Below are positions 1-7,670 of a stretch of 38,763 bases of DNA, in pieces. The notes beneath the pieces are model-generated. The model saw only the letters and a list, made by a program, of their open reading frames with translations. It ran no database searches and was not told the origin of the DNA. The DNA lies in assembly GCA_045126215.1 (NCBI GenBank), contig JBGVOD010000034.1:1-38763 (forward strand). Direction: 5' to 3'. This stretch comes from SVEL01 sp045126215 (GTDB taxonomy: Bacteria; Bacillota; Clostridia; Lachnospirales; Lachnospiraceae). Positions within the stretch are counted from its first letter, which is position 1. The number at the start of each line of letters is the position of its first letter. The translations under genes and the position numbers were made by a program.

Positions 1-576
1 CAGTTTCTTTATAGATTCATCTCCAACTTCTGATACATATTTATCTGTGCTATTTTCAAAATATTCCAGAAAATGTATCAGTTCTTGTGGCACTTCATCT
101 CTGTTCTTACCTTTTGTACTTAAAAATATTTTTACTGTTCCATCATTTAAAGGTTCACCATCTTCTACACATTTTTCTATATATGTATAACAATATCTCC
201 CTCTGTCAAATGGATCAAAAGTGCATATAAATATTATGAAACTATCAGGTAGTTTATTATATTTGTCACCTGGTTTTAATGATGCTACATCCATCTCCGA
301 CTGATAATACCTACTTCTTTTTGCTATATTTTCTTTATCATAATTCTCGGATTCTATATCATAGTTTACACTAAATTCATCACTTGCATGAATATCAAGA
401 CGTATCCATTTCGCCTCCGAATTCAACATTATGCTAGCTTCCGGCTTTACACTTACTTTTGATATCTTTCGTCCCAGTATAATTTCCAATACCAGCTTAC
501 ATATTTCCGAATCTCCTAATGCAGCTGAAAAAAGGAATGAACTGTTTAAATTTAAGTCTTTGAATCTTCTGCTCAT
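1..576 (-). CDS. Rpn/PD-(D/E)XK transposase-like nuclease, 3' end outside window
   Basis: I translated this from the minus strand. It starts at the ATG at 576 (MSRRFKDLN...) with an AAAGGG-type Shine-Dalgarno about 10 nt upstream, and 192 codons stay open to the window edge. The order 'RLDIHASDEF', 'YDIESENYDKENIAKRSRYYQ', 'SFIIFICTFDPFDRGRYCYTY' and 'IFLSTKG' matches the Rpn / PD-(D/E)XK family transposase group that is multicopy in Lachnospiraceae. In that family a D...E-x-Q/K core forms a DNA-cleaving site, and E. coli Rpn proteins promote RecA-independent recombination. Here the position usually occupied by Q or K after the acidic residue reads E (IESE), so the active site may be altered. 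The gene stands alone and points away from putP. Family assignment is confident. Activity is not established. Confidence 0.8.
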   Translation of the reverse strand, partial: MSRRFKDLNLNSSFLFSAALGDSEICKLVLEIILGRKISKVSVKPEASIMLNSEAKWIRLDIHASDEFSVNYDIESENYDKENIAKRSRYYQSEMDVASLKPGDKYNKLPDSFIIFICTFDPFDRGRYCYTYIEKCVEDGEPLNDGTVKIFLSTKGKNRDEVPQELIHFLEYFENSTDKYVSEVGDESIKKL

Positions 577-726
577 TTCTCCATAACCCTTTCTACCAGA
601 GTAATAGAGAACTATCTATGGGTTGATTATACATATATTTCAGTATATATTCAAGTGGAAAATTTCTTGTCATCATAGTTCAACATAACAAATATAACTC
701 AACATAACTCAATTTTAATCTTATTA

Positions 727-756
727 TTGAAATCTTAACTCTTACTATGATAATAT
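727..756 (+). promoter_or_regulatory. Probable sigma-A promoter of putP
   Basis: TTGAAA at 727-732 and TAATAT at 751-756 are separated by 18 nt. The predicted transcript start gives a leader of about 70 nt before the putP ATG at 834. This is a consensus match only. Confidence 0.5.
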
Positions 757-833
757 ATCAGAGTGCATTTAATGTAGTAATTTATAGCATTACAATCACA
801 TTTTTATATTATTTATATTTCGGAGGAAAAATT

Positions 834-2375
834 ATGACACAAGCAGATATTTGTATCTTAATTGCCATAATATTCTATCTAGCAGTAGTAGTATTTATTG
901 GTTACAGATTCTCAAAGAAAAACAAAAGCTCAGATGACTTCTATCTTGGTGGAAGAAAGCTGGGGCCTTTCGTAACAGCTATGAGTGCAGAGGCTTCTGA
1001 CATGAGTAGTTGGTTATTAATGGGGCTTCCTGGTGTAGCATATATATCGGGTATTGCTGACGCAGGATGGACTGCTATCGGTCTTGCAATTGGTACATAT
1101 TTAAATTGGCTTATTGTTGCCAAAAGAATACGTAAATATTCCCACATTTCAGGAAATTCTATTACAATACCTTCATTCTTCAGTAACAGATATCGCGACA
1201 AATCCGGTGTTATTGTAATAGCCTCTGCTATTATTATTGTTATATTTTTTATTCCATATACAGCATCTGGTTTTGCTGCATGTGGTAAATTATTTTCAAG
1301 TTTGTTTAACATCGACTATTATGTTGCTATGGTTATATCTGCAATTATTATTGTTGCATACACAGCTCTTGGAGGTTTCCTTGCTGCTTCTACAACAGAC
1401 TTTATGCAAAGTATCATTATGTCAATAGCTCTTATTATTGTATTGATTTTCGGAGTAAATGTTGCAGGTGGTTTTGATGCTGTTATTGACAATGCCAGCA
1501 ACCTTCCAGGCTTCCTTTCACTTACAGAAACTTTCAATGCAGAGCTTGGTACAGCAGGTAATTATGGTTTCCTTACAATAATTTCAACGCTTGCCTGGGG
1601 ACTTGGATATTTTGGTATGCCACATATTCTTTTAAGATTTATGGCAATTGAAGACCATAAAAAACTTAAGCTTTCAAGAAGAGTTGCTTCTATATGGGTT
1701 GTTATTTCACTTGCTGTTGCAATATTCATTGGTGTTGTTGGTTTAGCAATGAGTAAAAATGGTGCTATTGATACACTCTCTGGCTCAAATTCAGAAAATA
1801 TCATAATCAAGATTGCAAGTCTTCTTTCTACACATGGTATTTTCCCTGCCCTACTTGCCGGTATTATTTTAGCAGGCATTCTTGCTTCTACAATGTCAAC
1901 AGCTGATTCCCAGCTTCTTGCTGCATCCTCAGCTGTTTCATCAGATATTTTTGGCAAGATTTTAAACAAGAAGATTACTCCAAAGATTAGTATGATTATT
2001 GCCAGAATCACATTATTAGTGATTTCTGTGATTGCAGTAATCCTTGCATGGGATCCACAATCTTCAGTATTTAAGATTGTGTCGTTTGCATGGGCAGGCT
2101 TTGGTGCTGCATTTGGTCCGGTAGTCTTGTTTGCACTATTCTGGAGACGTTCAAACAAGTATGGTGCTATTGCAGGTATTATCTCAGGCGGTGCTTCAGT
2201 ATTCATCTGGAAATACCTTGTACGTCCTCTTGGTGGGGCATTTGATATATACGAGTTACTCCCAGCATTCATCATCGCATCTTTAATGATTGTTGTTGTA
2301 AGTCTTTTGACCAAAGCGCCTGAACAGGAAATTTTGGACGAGTTTGATAAGGTTAAGAATGAAATAAATGAATAG
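834..2375 (+). CDS. putP: Sodium/proline symporter PutP
   Basis: This is a 513-residue integral membrane protein of the sodium:solute symporter (SSS) family that imports proline with Na+. I chose the ATG at 834 because CGGAGG lies 8 nt upstream (821-826). A longer open frame back to 747 has no such site and would run through the promoter. The start MTQADICILIAII, the motif 'SAEASDMSSWLLMGLPG' and 'LASTMSTADSQLLAASSAVS' match PutP throughout. Asp56 corresponds to the Na+-site Asp55 of E. coli PutP, and the Ser/Thr residues of the second motif correspond to its other Na+ ligands. Roughly 12-13 hydrophobic segments are visible and the length is normal (E. coli 502). It is the only plus-strand gene here and is monocistronic. 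Confidence 0.93.
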   Translation: MTQADICILIAIIFYLAVVVFIGYRFSKKNKSSDDFYLGGRKLGPFVTAMSAEASDMSSWLLMGLPGVAYISGIADAGWTAIGLAIGTYLNWLIVAKRIRKYSHISGNSITIPSFFSNRYRDKSGVIVIASAIIIVIFFIPYTASGFAACGKLFSSLFNIDYYVAMVISAIIIVAYTALGGFLAASTTDFMQSIIMSIALIIVLIFGVNVAGGFDAVIDNASNLPGFLSLTETFNAELGTAGNYGFLTIISTLAWGLGYFGMPHILLRFMAIEDHKKLKLSRRVASIWVVISLAVAIFIGVVGLAMSKNGAIDTLSGSNSENIIIKIASLLSTHGIFPALLAGIILAGILASTMSTADSQLLAASSAVSSDIFGKILNKKITPKISMIIARITLLVISVIAVILAWDPQSSVFKIVSFAWAGFGAAFGPVVLFALFWRRSNKYGAIAGIISGGASVFIWKYLVRPLGGAFDIYELLPAFIIASLMIVVVSLLTKAPEQEILDEFDKVKNEINE

Positions 2376-2461
2376 GAAATCACGAAGTGTTTTTACACAT
2401 CCATCACATTTTCACAATATGTTTTTTATAAATAAAATTAATAGAACTTTAGTTTAAAGTT

Positions 2462-2505
2462 AAAATAAACCTATAATCAAGTCTTTATGGTTATAGGTTT
2501 ATTTT
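2462..2505. terminator. Bidirectional terminator between putP and the EF-hand gene
   Basis: A 15-bp perfect stem (2462-2476 with 2491-2505) encloses a 14-nt loop. On the plus strand it runs into seven T residues (2502-2508), and on the minus strand the stem itself ends in TTTT. It sits between two convergent genes, so it probably serves both. Confidence 0.82.
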
Positions 2506-2599
2506 TTTCATTACTCATGTTTTTTTATATATAATATTTTTCTCTTACTTTTTTAAATTATATTTTCTCTTAATTTTTAAATTATGTTTTCTCTTAATT

Positions 2600-3754
2600 T
2601 TATATTTTCATATCCAAGTGTTGTACTGTTCCTACTTTTCCTGTTTCTTTTATAAACACCCCTGTTTTTTTTATAATAGCATGAGTATTATTTAATTCAT
2701 CGTTAAGACTGTATTGTGTATTAACATTTTCAAGAAAAATAGCTCCAATTCCAAGTTCTTTTAAATCTATAAGTTTATCATTTCCACTTTCATTTTTAAT
2801 CCAGATTTTTAGTTTATCAAATATATCATCAGCCTCATCAATAAATCCATTTCCATCTTTATCAAAAGCTGACAAATCTTTAAAACCATCTCCTGACTTG
2901 GTTCCGAACAACTCTCCCCCATCATTTATTATTCCATCATTGTTTTTATCAATCGCAAGAAATCCACTTCCCTTTCCTACAAATGATATTTTTTCTTTCT
3001 CTCCATCTTCATTTAAATCAAAGAAAAATTTGTAATCAGATATAGATGCTACATCTGTGTCATAGTTTATAACAAGTGGATCAGTAAATATATATGGTTC
3101 ATTTATATACTCTTCATATTTACTACAAAATGAACGAGACATTTCAAGAGATATTCCAAAATTAAGTTGTCTTCCATCGCTTGTAACAACAGAACCTGTA
3201 GCATTAAATGCTGTATTTTCAGTTTCCTCATATGATTTCTTTATATATGTTTCTTTTCTAAACAATGTTCCCACTTGACCATCATCTCTTTGAACCAGGG
3301 AACTATTCGAAACTTGAATCCCCATAAACTGCAAAGATATTCCTGTGAAATTAACACTACCTATACTATTAACATTCCCTATACTATTAGCATTTCCTAT
3401 ACTATTAGCATTTCCTATACTTCCTGTGTATCCAATATCATCATACCATTTATTGTTTGCTAATAAATCTGTGTTTATATCATTATTTTCACTATTTTTT
3501 CCCTTTTTGTTCTTTCTGTTTCTGTCAATAGCCTCAAGTATTCTAAGAAGCAATTGTAAACCAATATCCTCTTTTGATTTATTCTTTTTCTTTGATCCTT
3601 TAATATTATTTACCTTAGTTTGACTGTTTATAATCACATACTTTTGCTCGTCCGTGGCACCAATCTGACTAATTTTTGTTTTTGTCTCACTATACGAAAC
3701 TGAAGAAAATTTTCTATTTGACGACATTAATACATCACTTTTAGCTATAATCAT
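2600..3754 (-). CDS. EF-hand-like calcium-binding protein with NSIGNA repeats
   Basis: This 384-residue protein starts at the ATG at 3754 with GGAGG 7 nt upstream. No signal peptide or membrane segment is visible. The N-terminal third is low-complexity and lysine-rich (residues 50-95). Residues 111-135 are tandem hexapeptides of the type NSIGNA. The C-terminal half holds three Asp-rich loops with DxNxDG spacing, at about 246-257 (DLNEDGEKEKIS), 269-281 (DKNNDGIINDGGE) and 298-309 (DKDGNGFIDEAD). The 'GGELFG' and 'FDKDGNGFIDEADDIFDKLKIW' stretches recur in bacterial EF-hand proteins of unknown role. Calcium binding is therefore likely, but the biological role is unknown. The gene appears monocistronic and converges on putP. 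Confidence 0.72.
   Translation of the reverse strand: MIIAKSDVLMSSNRKFSSVSYSETKTKISQIGATDEQKYVIINSQTKVNNIKGSKKKNKSKEDIGLQLLLRILEAIDRNRKNKKGKNSENNDINTDLLANNKWYDDIGYTGSIGNANSIGNANSIGNVNSIGSVNFTGISLQFMGIQVSNSSLVQRDDGQVGTLFRKETYIKKSYEETENTAFNATGSVVTSDGRQLNFGISLEMSRSFCSKYEEYINEPYIFTDPLVINYDTDVASISDYKFFFDLNEDGEKEKISFVGKGSGFLAIDKNNDGIINDGGELFGTKSGDGFKDLSAFDKDGNGFIDEADDIFDKLKIWIKNESGNDKLIDLKELGIGAIFLENVNTQYSLNDELNNTHAIIKKTGVFIKETGKVGTVQHLDMKI
3350..3424 (-). repeat. In-frame 18-bp tandem repeat in the EF-hand gene
   Basis: About four 18-bp units (plus-strand core CCTATACTATTAGCATTT) encode (N)SIGNA hexapeptides, residues 111-135 of the EF-hand protein. The middle units are nearly identical at the DNA level, which indicates recent slippage. 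Confidence 0.85.
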
Positions 3755-4023
3755 AACTGCACCTCCATTTAACTAATGACTCATACCAATTTCACTTGAT
3801 ACTACTATGGTATTACTTGATATTACAATATTAATCTAACTTAATATCACAATTTCAATTTCTCTTGGTACTATGTATATCGGTATTTTAAATTTGCAGT
3901 TAATCTAATAAAAAGTTTTTTTCTAGTACTTTTATCCTTTTTCCACCTATTCCTCTCCCCAAAAAACTAAGCCGTCACTACATACAAGTTTTTGCATAGC
4001 AATATACTTTTTATGTTCTAATT

Positions 4024-4872
4024 CTACAACAAATACTGTTTTATGAGTTTATCAACACTTCTCATATCAATAGGATTTTCATTTGTTTCGCAGGTAAAAA
4101 GCAGTTTTTCCCCTATTACTATACCATTTCTTGCATATGTATTAATTTTCTTTACGACATTTTCACTATATTCAGGTATGTCCATCATTCCAAAATGTTC
4201 AAAGATATATTCTTTGCGTTCTCTCACATTAAGCACATGAAAATCAGGATAAATTTTAATACCATTTAAAACAATTGGATATTCATATCTATATGGTATA
4301 TCCATTGCATAAAACTTATCAGCAAGTATCTTCTCAGATTTTGATCGTACTCTCTCACCCTTTTCAGTATATATTTCTGGTACATTATCATCAAAACCTT
4401 TTCCCATATACTCTTCTTCCTCCCATTTTCTCCTGAATTCTACCTCATCATAAACCCATGGAATAATAAGTTTTTTTCTCTCTTCAGAAACCTCATTACA
4501 GATATCATCATTAGTCCTATACGAATTTAAAAAAGTAACAATATTTTTTTGTTTCTTTATCAGTTCTTTTAATACATCTTGATCATATGTTTTTTGTGCT
4601 AATTTGCGTATTAAATCAATATTTTTCTTGCGAATATATCTTCCTGATTTGTTATCATTTTGTTTATAATCGCCTACTTTATTCACACTTAGTTCATTAT
4701 CACTTGATTTACTACCACTTGATTCATTTACAAAATAATACTGTACATTACCATGTGAATGAGAAATATTTATTTTCCCTTCTGGGCAATTACTTAGCTC
4801 TCTTGTAATCTGCTTAATTATTCTTTCAATTTCCCTTTTTTCTTCTTCTACAAATCTAATATAGTTTTTCAA
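4024..4872 (-). CDS. Conserved hypothetical protein with a C-terminal PD-(D/E)XK-like domain
   Basis: This 282-residue cytoplasmic protein has a TTG start at 4872, supported by AGAGGGG 5 nt upstream. The N-terminus is a charged helix (residues 1-28). Residues 50-80 are a low-complexity Ser/Asn/Asp linker built on a 15-nt repeat. The C-terminal part carries 'RSKSEKILADKF' (Glu180), 'YPDFHVLN' (Asp210) and 'YIFEHFGMMDIPEYSENVVKK' (Glu225, His226). The E...PD...E-x-H order resembles the catalytic core of PD-(D/E)XK nucleases with the final Lys replaced by His or a nearby residue. The EHFGMMD motif recurs in unnamed Firmicutes proteins. A DNA-processing role is inference. It has its own predicted promoter, with palindrome array 1 just upstream of it. 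Confidence 0.65.
   Translation of the reverse strand: MKNYIRFVEEEKREIERIIKQITRELSNCPEGKINISHSHGNVQYYFVNESSGSKSSDNELSVNKVGDYKQNDNKSGRYIRKKNIDLIRKLAQKTYDQDVLKELIKKQKNIVTFLNSYRTNDDICNEVSEERKKLIIPWVYDEVEFRRKWEEEEYMGKGFDDNVPEIYTEKGERVRSKSEKILADKFYAMDIPYRYEYPIVLNGIKIYPDFHVLNVRERKEYIFEHFGMMDIPEYSENVVKKINTYARNGIVIGEKLLFTCETNENPIDMRSVDKLIKQYLL
4678..4725 (-). repeat. In-frame 15-nt repeat in the PD-(D/E)XK-like gene
   Basis: Three imperfect 15-nt units (core CACTTGATTCATT on the plus strand) encode pentapeptides such as NESSG, SKSSD and NELSV in the linker of the protein. Confidence 0.6.
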
Positions 4873-5001
4873 AAATACCCCTCTTTCTTTTTCCTTATAT
4901 ATTAATTTTTCTTAAGTATGGGAATAAAATTTCATCGTATAGAAATAATTAGAACTTAGAATATAATTGATATTTTTATTAATATATTCATTGTATAAGT
5001 C

Positions 5002-5030
5002 ACTATATTACTTTTATATTCATTTTTCAA
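5002..5030 (-). promoter_or_regulatory. Predicted sigma-A promoter of the PD-(D/E)XK-like gene
   Basis: On the minus strand TTGAAA (5025-5030) and TATAGT (5002-5007) are separated by 17 nt, giving a leader of about 120 nt to the TTG at 4872. The nearest palindrome of array 1 begins 44 bp upstream of the -35. Confidence 0.55.
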
Positions 5031-5073
5031 GTTTTTTTACAATATCTCTCTTGATATACCTATTTTTTAATTC

Positions 5074-5364
5074 ATTTACGGTTTTTTTATTGACTTTCTC
5101 TTTCCACACCGTAAATTTCTCCGACTCCTATCTTGTTTTTTCTTGTTCTTTTCTGGATTTACGGTTTTTTTATTGATTTCCTCTTTCCACACCGTAAATT
5201 TGCAGAATTCATCATGTCATATTTCTTTCTGCTTATTGGATTTACGGGTTTTTTATTGTCTTCCTCTTTTCACACCGTAAATTTCTCCGACTCCTATCTT
5301 GTTTTTCTTGTTTCTTTCTGGATATACGGGTTTCTTATTGATTTCCTCTTTCCACACCGTAAAT
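5074..5364 (-). repeat. Palindrome array 1: four hairpin units, 82-83 bp period
   Basis: The region 4873-5732 has no credible gene. Four copies of a 43-nt element lie at 5074-5116, 5157-5199, 5240-5282 and 5322-5364. The left arm is ATTTACGGT or a close variant, then 25 nt, then the right arm ACCGTAAAT. Units 1 and 2 have 9-bp arms. Unit 3 loses the innermost pair, and unit 4 also has a mismatch within the left arm. The linkers alternate between two types: those after units 1 and 3 begin TTCTCCGACTCC, and those after units 2 and 4 begin TTGCAG. The array therefore probably grew by duplication of a two-unit block. The elements are T-rich on the plus strand and A-rich in the direction of the flanking genes. 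Short open frames across it are repeats of the DNA, not proteins. Confidence 0.9.
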
Positions 5365-5487
5365 TTGCAGCATAATCAAATTATATTCATATTTTAGCAA
5401 GAATTCGTAAAGATATTCCTGCATTCCAGCAAAATACAAGCACATCACATCTCTCAAGCATTGTATTCCTCTCAAGCATAACAATTA

Positions 5488-5521
5488 AGGCACATCACAC
5501 TTATACAAGAGTGATGTGCCT
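5488..5521 (-). terminator. Probable hairpin terminator downstream of the KAP NTPase operon
   Basis: An 11-bp perfect stem AGGCACATCAC/GTGATGTGCCT encloses a 12-nt loop. On the minus strand it is followed by TTAATTGTT, which is only moderately T-rich. It lies about 210 nt past the KAP stop codon, beyond the 14-15 bp tandem repeat. Confidence 0.5.
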
Positions 5522-5537
5522 CTGATCATCATTTTTC

Positions 5538-5740
5538 ACTAGCATTTTTTACTAGCATTTTTCACTAGTATTTCATTCACTAGCATTCTATAAACAGCAT
5601 TCTATTAACTAGCATTCTATTAACTAGCATTCTATTAACAGCATTCTATTAACAGCATTCTATTAACAGCATTCTATTAACAGCATTCTATTAACTAGCA
5701 TTCCATTAACTAGCATTTCATTTACTAATGTTCTATTTAG
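5538..5740 (-). repeat. 14-15 bp tandem repeat abutting the KAP gene stop codon
   Basis: About 14 units with core AGCATTCTATTAAC (14 nt) or AGCATTCTATTAACT (15 nt) run from the hairpin at 5488-5521 to the stop codon of the KAP gene (5733-5735). The central units are identical and the edges have decayed. The last degenerate unit reaches the final codons. The repeat would be transcribed as the 3' untranslated region of the operon. Confidence 0.9.
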
Positions 5741-7652
5741 CATCATTCTGAAGTAACACGCCTAAGAACTGAATCAAAGTAACCATATTTCTTACCTTAA
5801 TCAAATCATAGCCCTGAGTGCTATCTGACTTAAGTCCATCATAGAGTTGTTTGATTGTAGCAATATCTCTATCATTTACTCTATTGCCCATAGCCTTATA
5901 TGCTTCATAAAGGGCCTTTCTGAAATCATAGATATTTCTGTTATTAGACTTCTTAATCATACTAATAACTTTATTTGCATCCATCTCTGAGATAAATGTA
6001 ATGTTATCTGTAGCGATTTCATGTCTGTTTTCTTTAACATACTCATAAATCTTTGAACCCCATGAATCTTCATCTGAAAGAAGATCGTTAATGAAATTCT
6101 GTTTTGTAGATTTATTCTTTTCATCAATAAGGATTCTTATTGGCTTAATTGTCATTTCATAATCAGCCTTGAGATTTGTATTATCGAAGCTAATGTTACC
6201 TTCATCTAATACAAGTTTAACCTCATTTGATTCTTTAATATTTGTAACCATCTGCTTGATGATATTCACAAGAAGATCAGTCTCAAATCCAACATCACAC
6301 AAAATAATCATCTTGTAGATAATAGATGGATATGATTTGATTTCAAATTTATTAATCTGAAGTCCTGCAAAAATATCTTCAATAGCTCTTCTGATCTTTG
6401 ATTCATCCTTCTGCCACCAATTATCTAATGCGACAATCGGATTATTAAGATCCTGTTCCTTCTCATACTCTTTTGCAAGATAGTACTTGATATCGTTATC
6501 AATTTCTTCCTGATTACACTTTGAGTAAATCATAAACTCATCAATGAATCTGAATGCTATCTGATATCCAAGCTCTGAAGCCTTTTCAAAAGAATCTATC
6601 TCCATATATACAGTATTCTCTGTCCACTTCCATTCGTATGTACCCTGCTTGTAAGCAACTGCAATACTAAAGCTGTAGTTAATCATATCTTTAAGAAGCT
6701 TTGTTTTTCTATCTTTTAACCACTTTATACTTTCATATAAAACGATAACCTTTGAAATGAAGAACTGGAATGTTCTAAGGTTTGTATGCTGTTTCTCAAT
6801 AGCAAATGCACAATGCTGTTCATTTAAATCGAGAAGAATATTCTGAAGGTCAGGATTTGAAATATTCTCATGAAGCATTTCCTTTGTAACCTTCTTGTAA
6901 TCTGGTTCATATTTAATTGTGAAACCAACAAGCTTTTCCTTTACCTTCTGATATGCACTGTTGTCTTCATCACATAACAACTGTGTTCTTCTACGAAGCT
7001 CTGAAATGGTAATCTTTTCATCAGGATTTCCCATAACAAAGCTTTCATCAAGTTCGCCAAAGTCGACATTTGTATTTGCACTCAGTAAATACTTAAGTCC
7101 AATGTTTTCTTCTTCCTTGAACTTTCCTATTTCCTTCTGGTTAGAGACAATGATTGTCTTTAATCCCTGATTTTCAACAAGGTCATTGATATAACCAAAT
7201 ATTTCATTTATATGGCAGTTACATCTCTCCAAATCGTCTAAGATAAATATATATCCTTCGAAGTTTGAAAAGTTATTAATAAACTCATCGTAGTTTGCAT
7301 CCCAACGAGTCTTTGCTATATCTGTTACAACCTTTACACCATATCTTACTTCACTAACATCGTTGCTTCCAATTGATTTATATAATGACATATATATTTC
7401 GTTTGAAATCTCTTCTGTTGATGAAATACCATATAAAGAAATATACAAAACCTTACGAGGCTTATATAAATAATTTCTTTCTACTTTTTCGTTTTCATAT
7501 GCTTCAATAGCATTTACAAGGTTATTCTTAACGAAGAATGTCTTTCCACTACCCCATTCTCCATCAATCATTACTGCATAGTTATATATAGCATTATCAA
7601 TATATTCTTTAACTACCTCAATAATTTCGCTATCATTTAAACACTTTTCCAT
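5733..7652 (-). CDS. KAP-family P-loop NTPase
   Basis: This is a 639-residue predicted NTPase. Residues 31-38 are a Walker A motif (GEWGSGKT) directly after a short N-terminal helix. Residues 134-144 are a Walker B motif with two acidic residues (YIFILDDLERC). 'GEWGSGKT', followed by a Walker B of the form LDDLER, is typical of KAP NTPases, a STAND-related group. The phage-exclusion protein PifA of plasmid F belongs to that group. No transmembrane insertion is obvious, unlike many KAP proteins. The C-terminal 450 residues are helical and charged with no domain I recognise. It starts 18 nt after the stop of the nucleotidyltransferase-like gene, so the two are co-transcribed. A defence or signalling role is inference from family and context. 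Confidence 0.8.
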   Translation of the reverse strand: MEKCLNDSEIIEVVKEYIDNAIYNYAVMIDGEWGSGKTFFVKNNLVNAIEAYENEKVERNYLYKPRKVLYISLYGISSTEEISNEIYMSLYKSIGSNDVSEVRYGVKVVTDIAKTRWDANYDEFINNFSNFEGYIFILDDLERCNCHINEIFGYINDLVENQGLKTIIVSNQKEIGKFKEEENIGLKYLLSANTNVDFGELDESFVMGNPDEKITISELRRRTQLLCDEDNSAYQKVKEKLVGFTIKYEPDYKKVTKEMLHENISNPDLQNILLDLNEQHCAFAIEKQHTNLRTFQFFISKVIVLYESIKWLKDRKTKLLKDMINYSFSIAVAYKQGTYEWKWTENTVYMEIDSFEKASELGYQIAFRFIDEFMIYSKCNQEEIDNDIKYYLAKEYEKEQDLNNPIVALDNWWQKDESKIRRAIEDIFAGLQINKFEIKSYPSIIYKMIILCDVGFETDLLVNIIKQMVTNIKESNEVKLVLDEGNISFDNTNLKADYEMTIKPIRILIDEKNKSTKQNFINDLLSDEDSWGSKIYEYVKENRHEIATDNITFISEMDANKVISMIKKSNNRNIYDFRKALYEAYKAMGNRVNDRDIATIKQLYDGLKSDSTQGYDLIKVRNMVTLIQFLGVLLQNDAK

Positions 7653-7670
7653 TATTAGTTCTCTCCCTCA

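Noticed and set aside
747..833. N-terminal extension of PutP from the ATG at 747
   Set aside because: No ribosome site is present, it overlaps the -10 region, and PutP proteins begin at the internal Met at 834.
1562..2383. Long minus-strand frame opposite putP
   Set aside because: It is the antisense shadow of a conserved membrane protein gene, with no ribosome site or recognisable domain.
5074..5364. Palindromes of array 1 as stacked terminators
   Set aside because: The arms are short with 25-nt loops and no T-run follows the stem in the direction of the flanking genes.
4967..5375. Open frames of 69 and 80 codons on the plus strand
   Set aside because: They lie across array 1, repeat the same hydrophobic peptide because the DNA repeats, and have no ribosome site.
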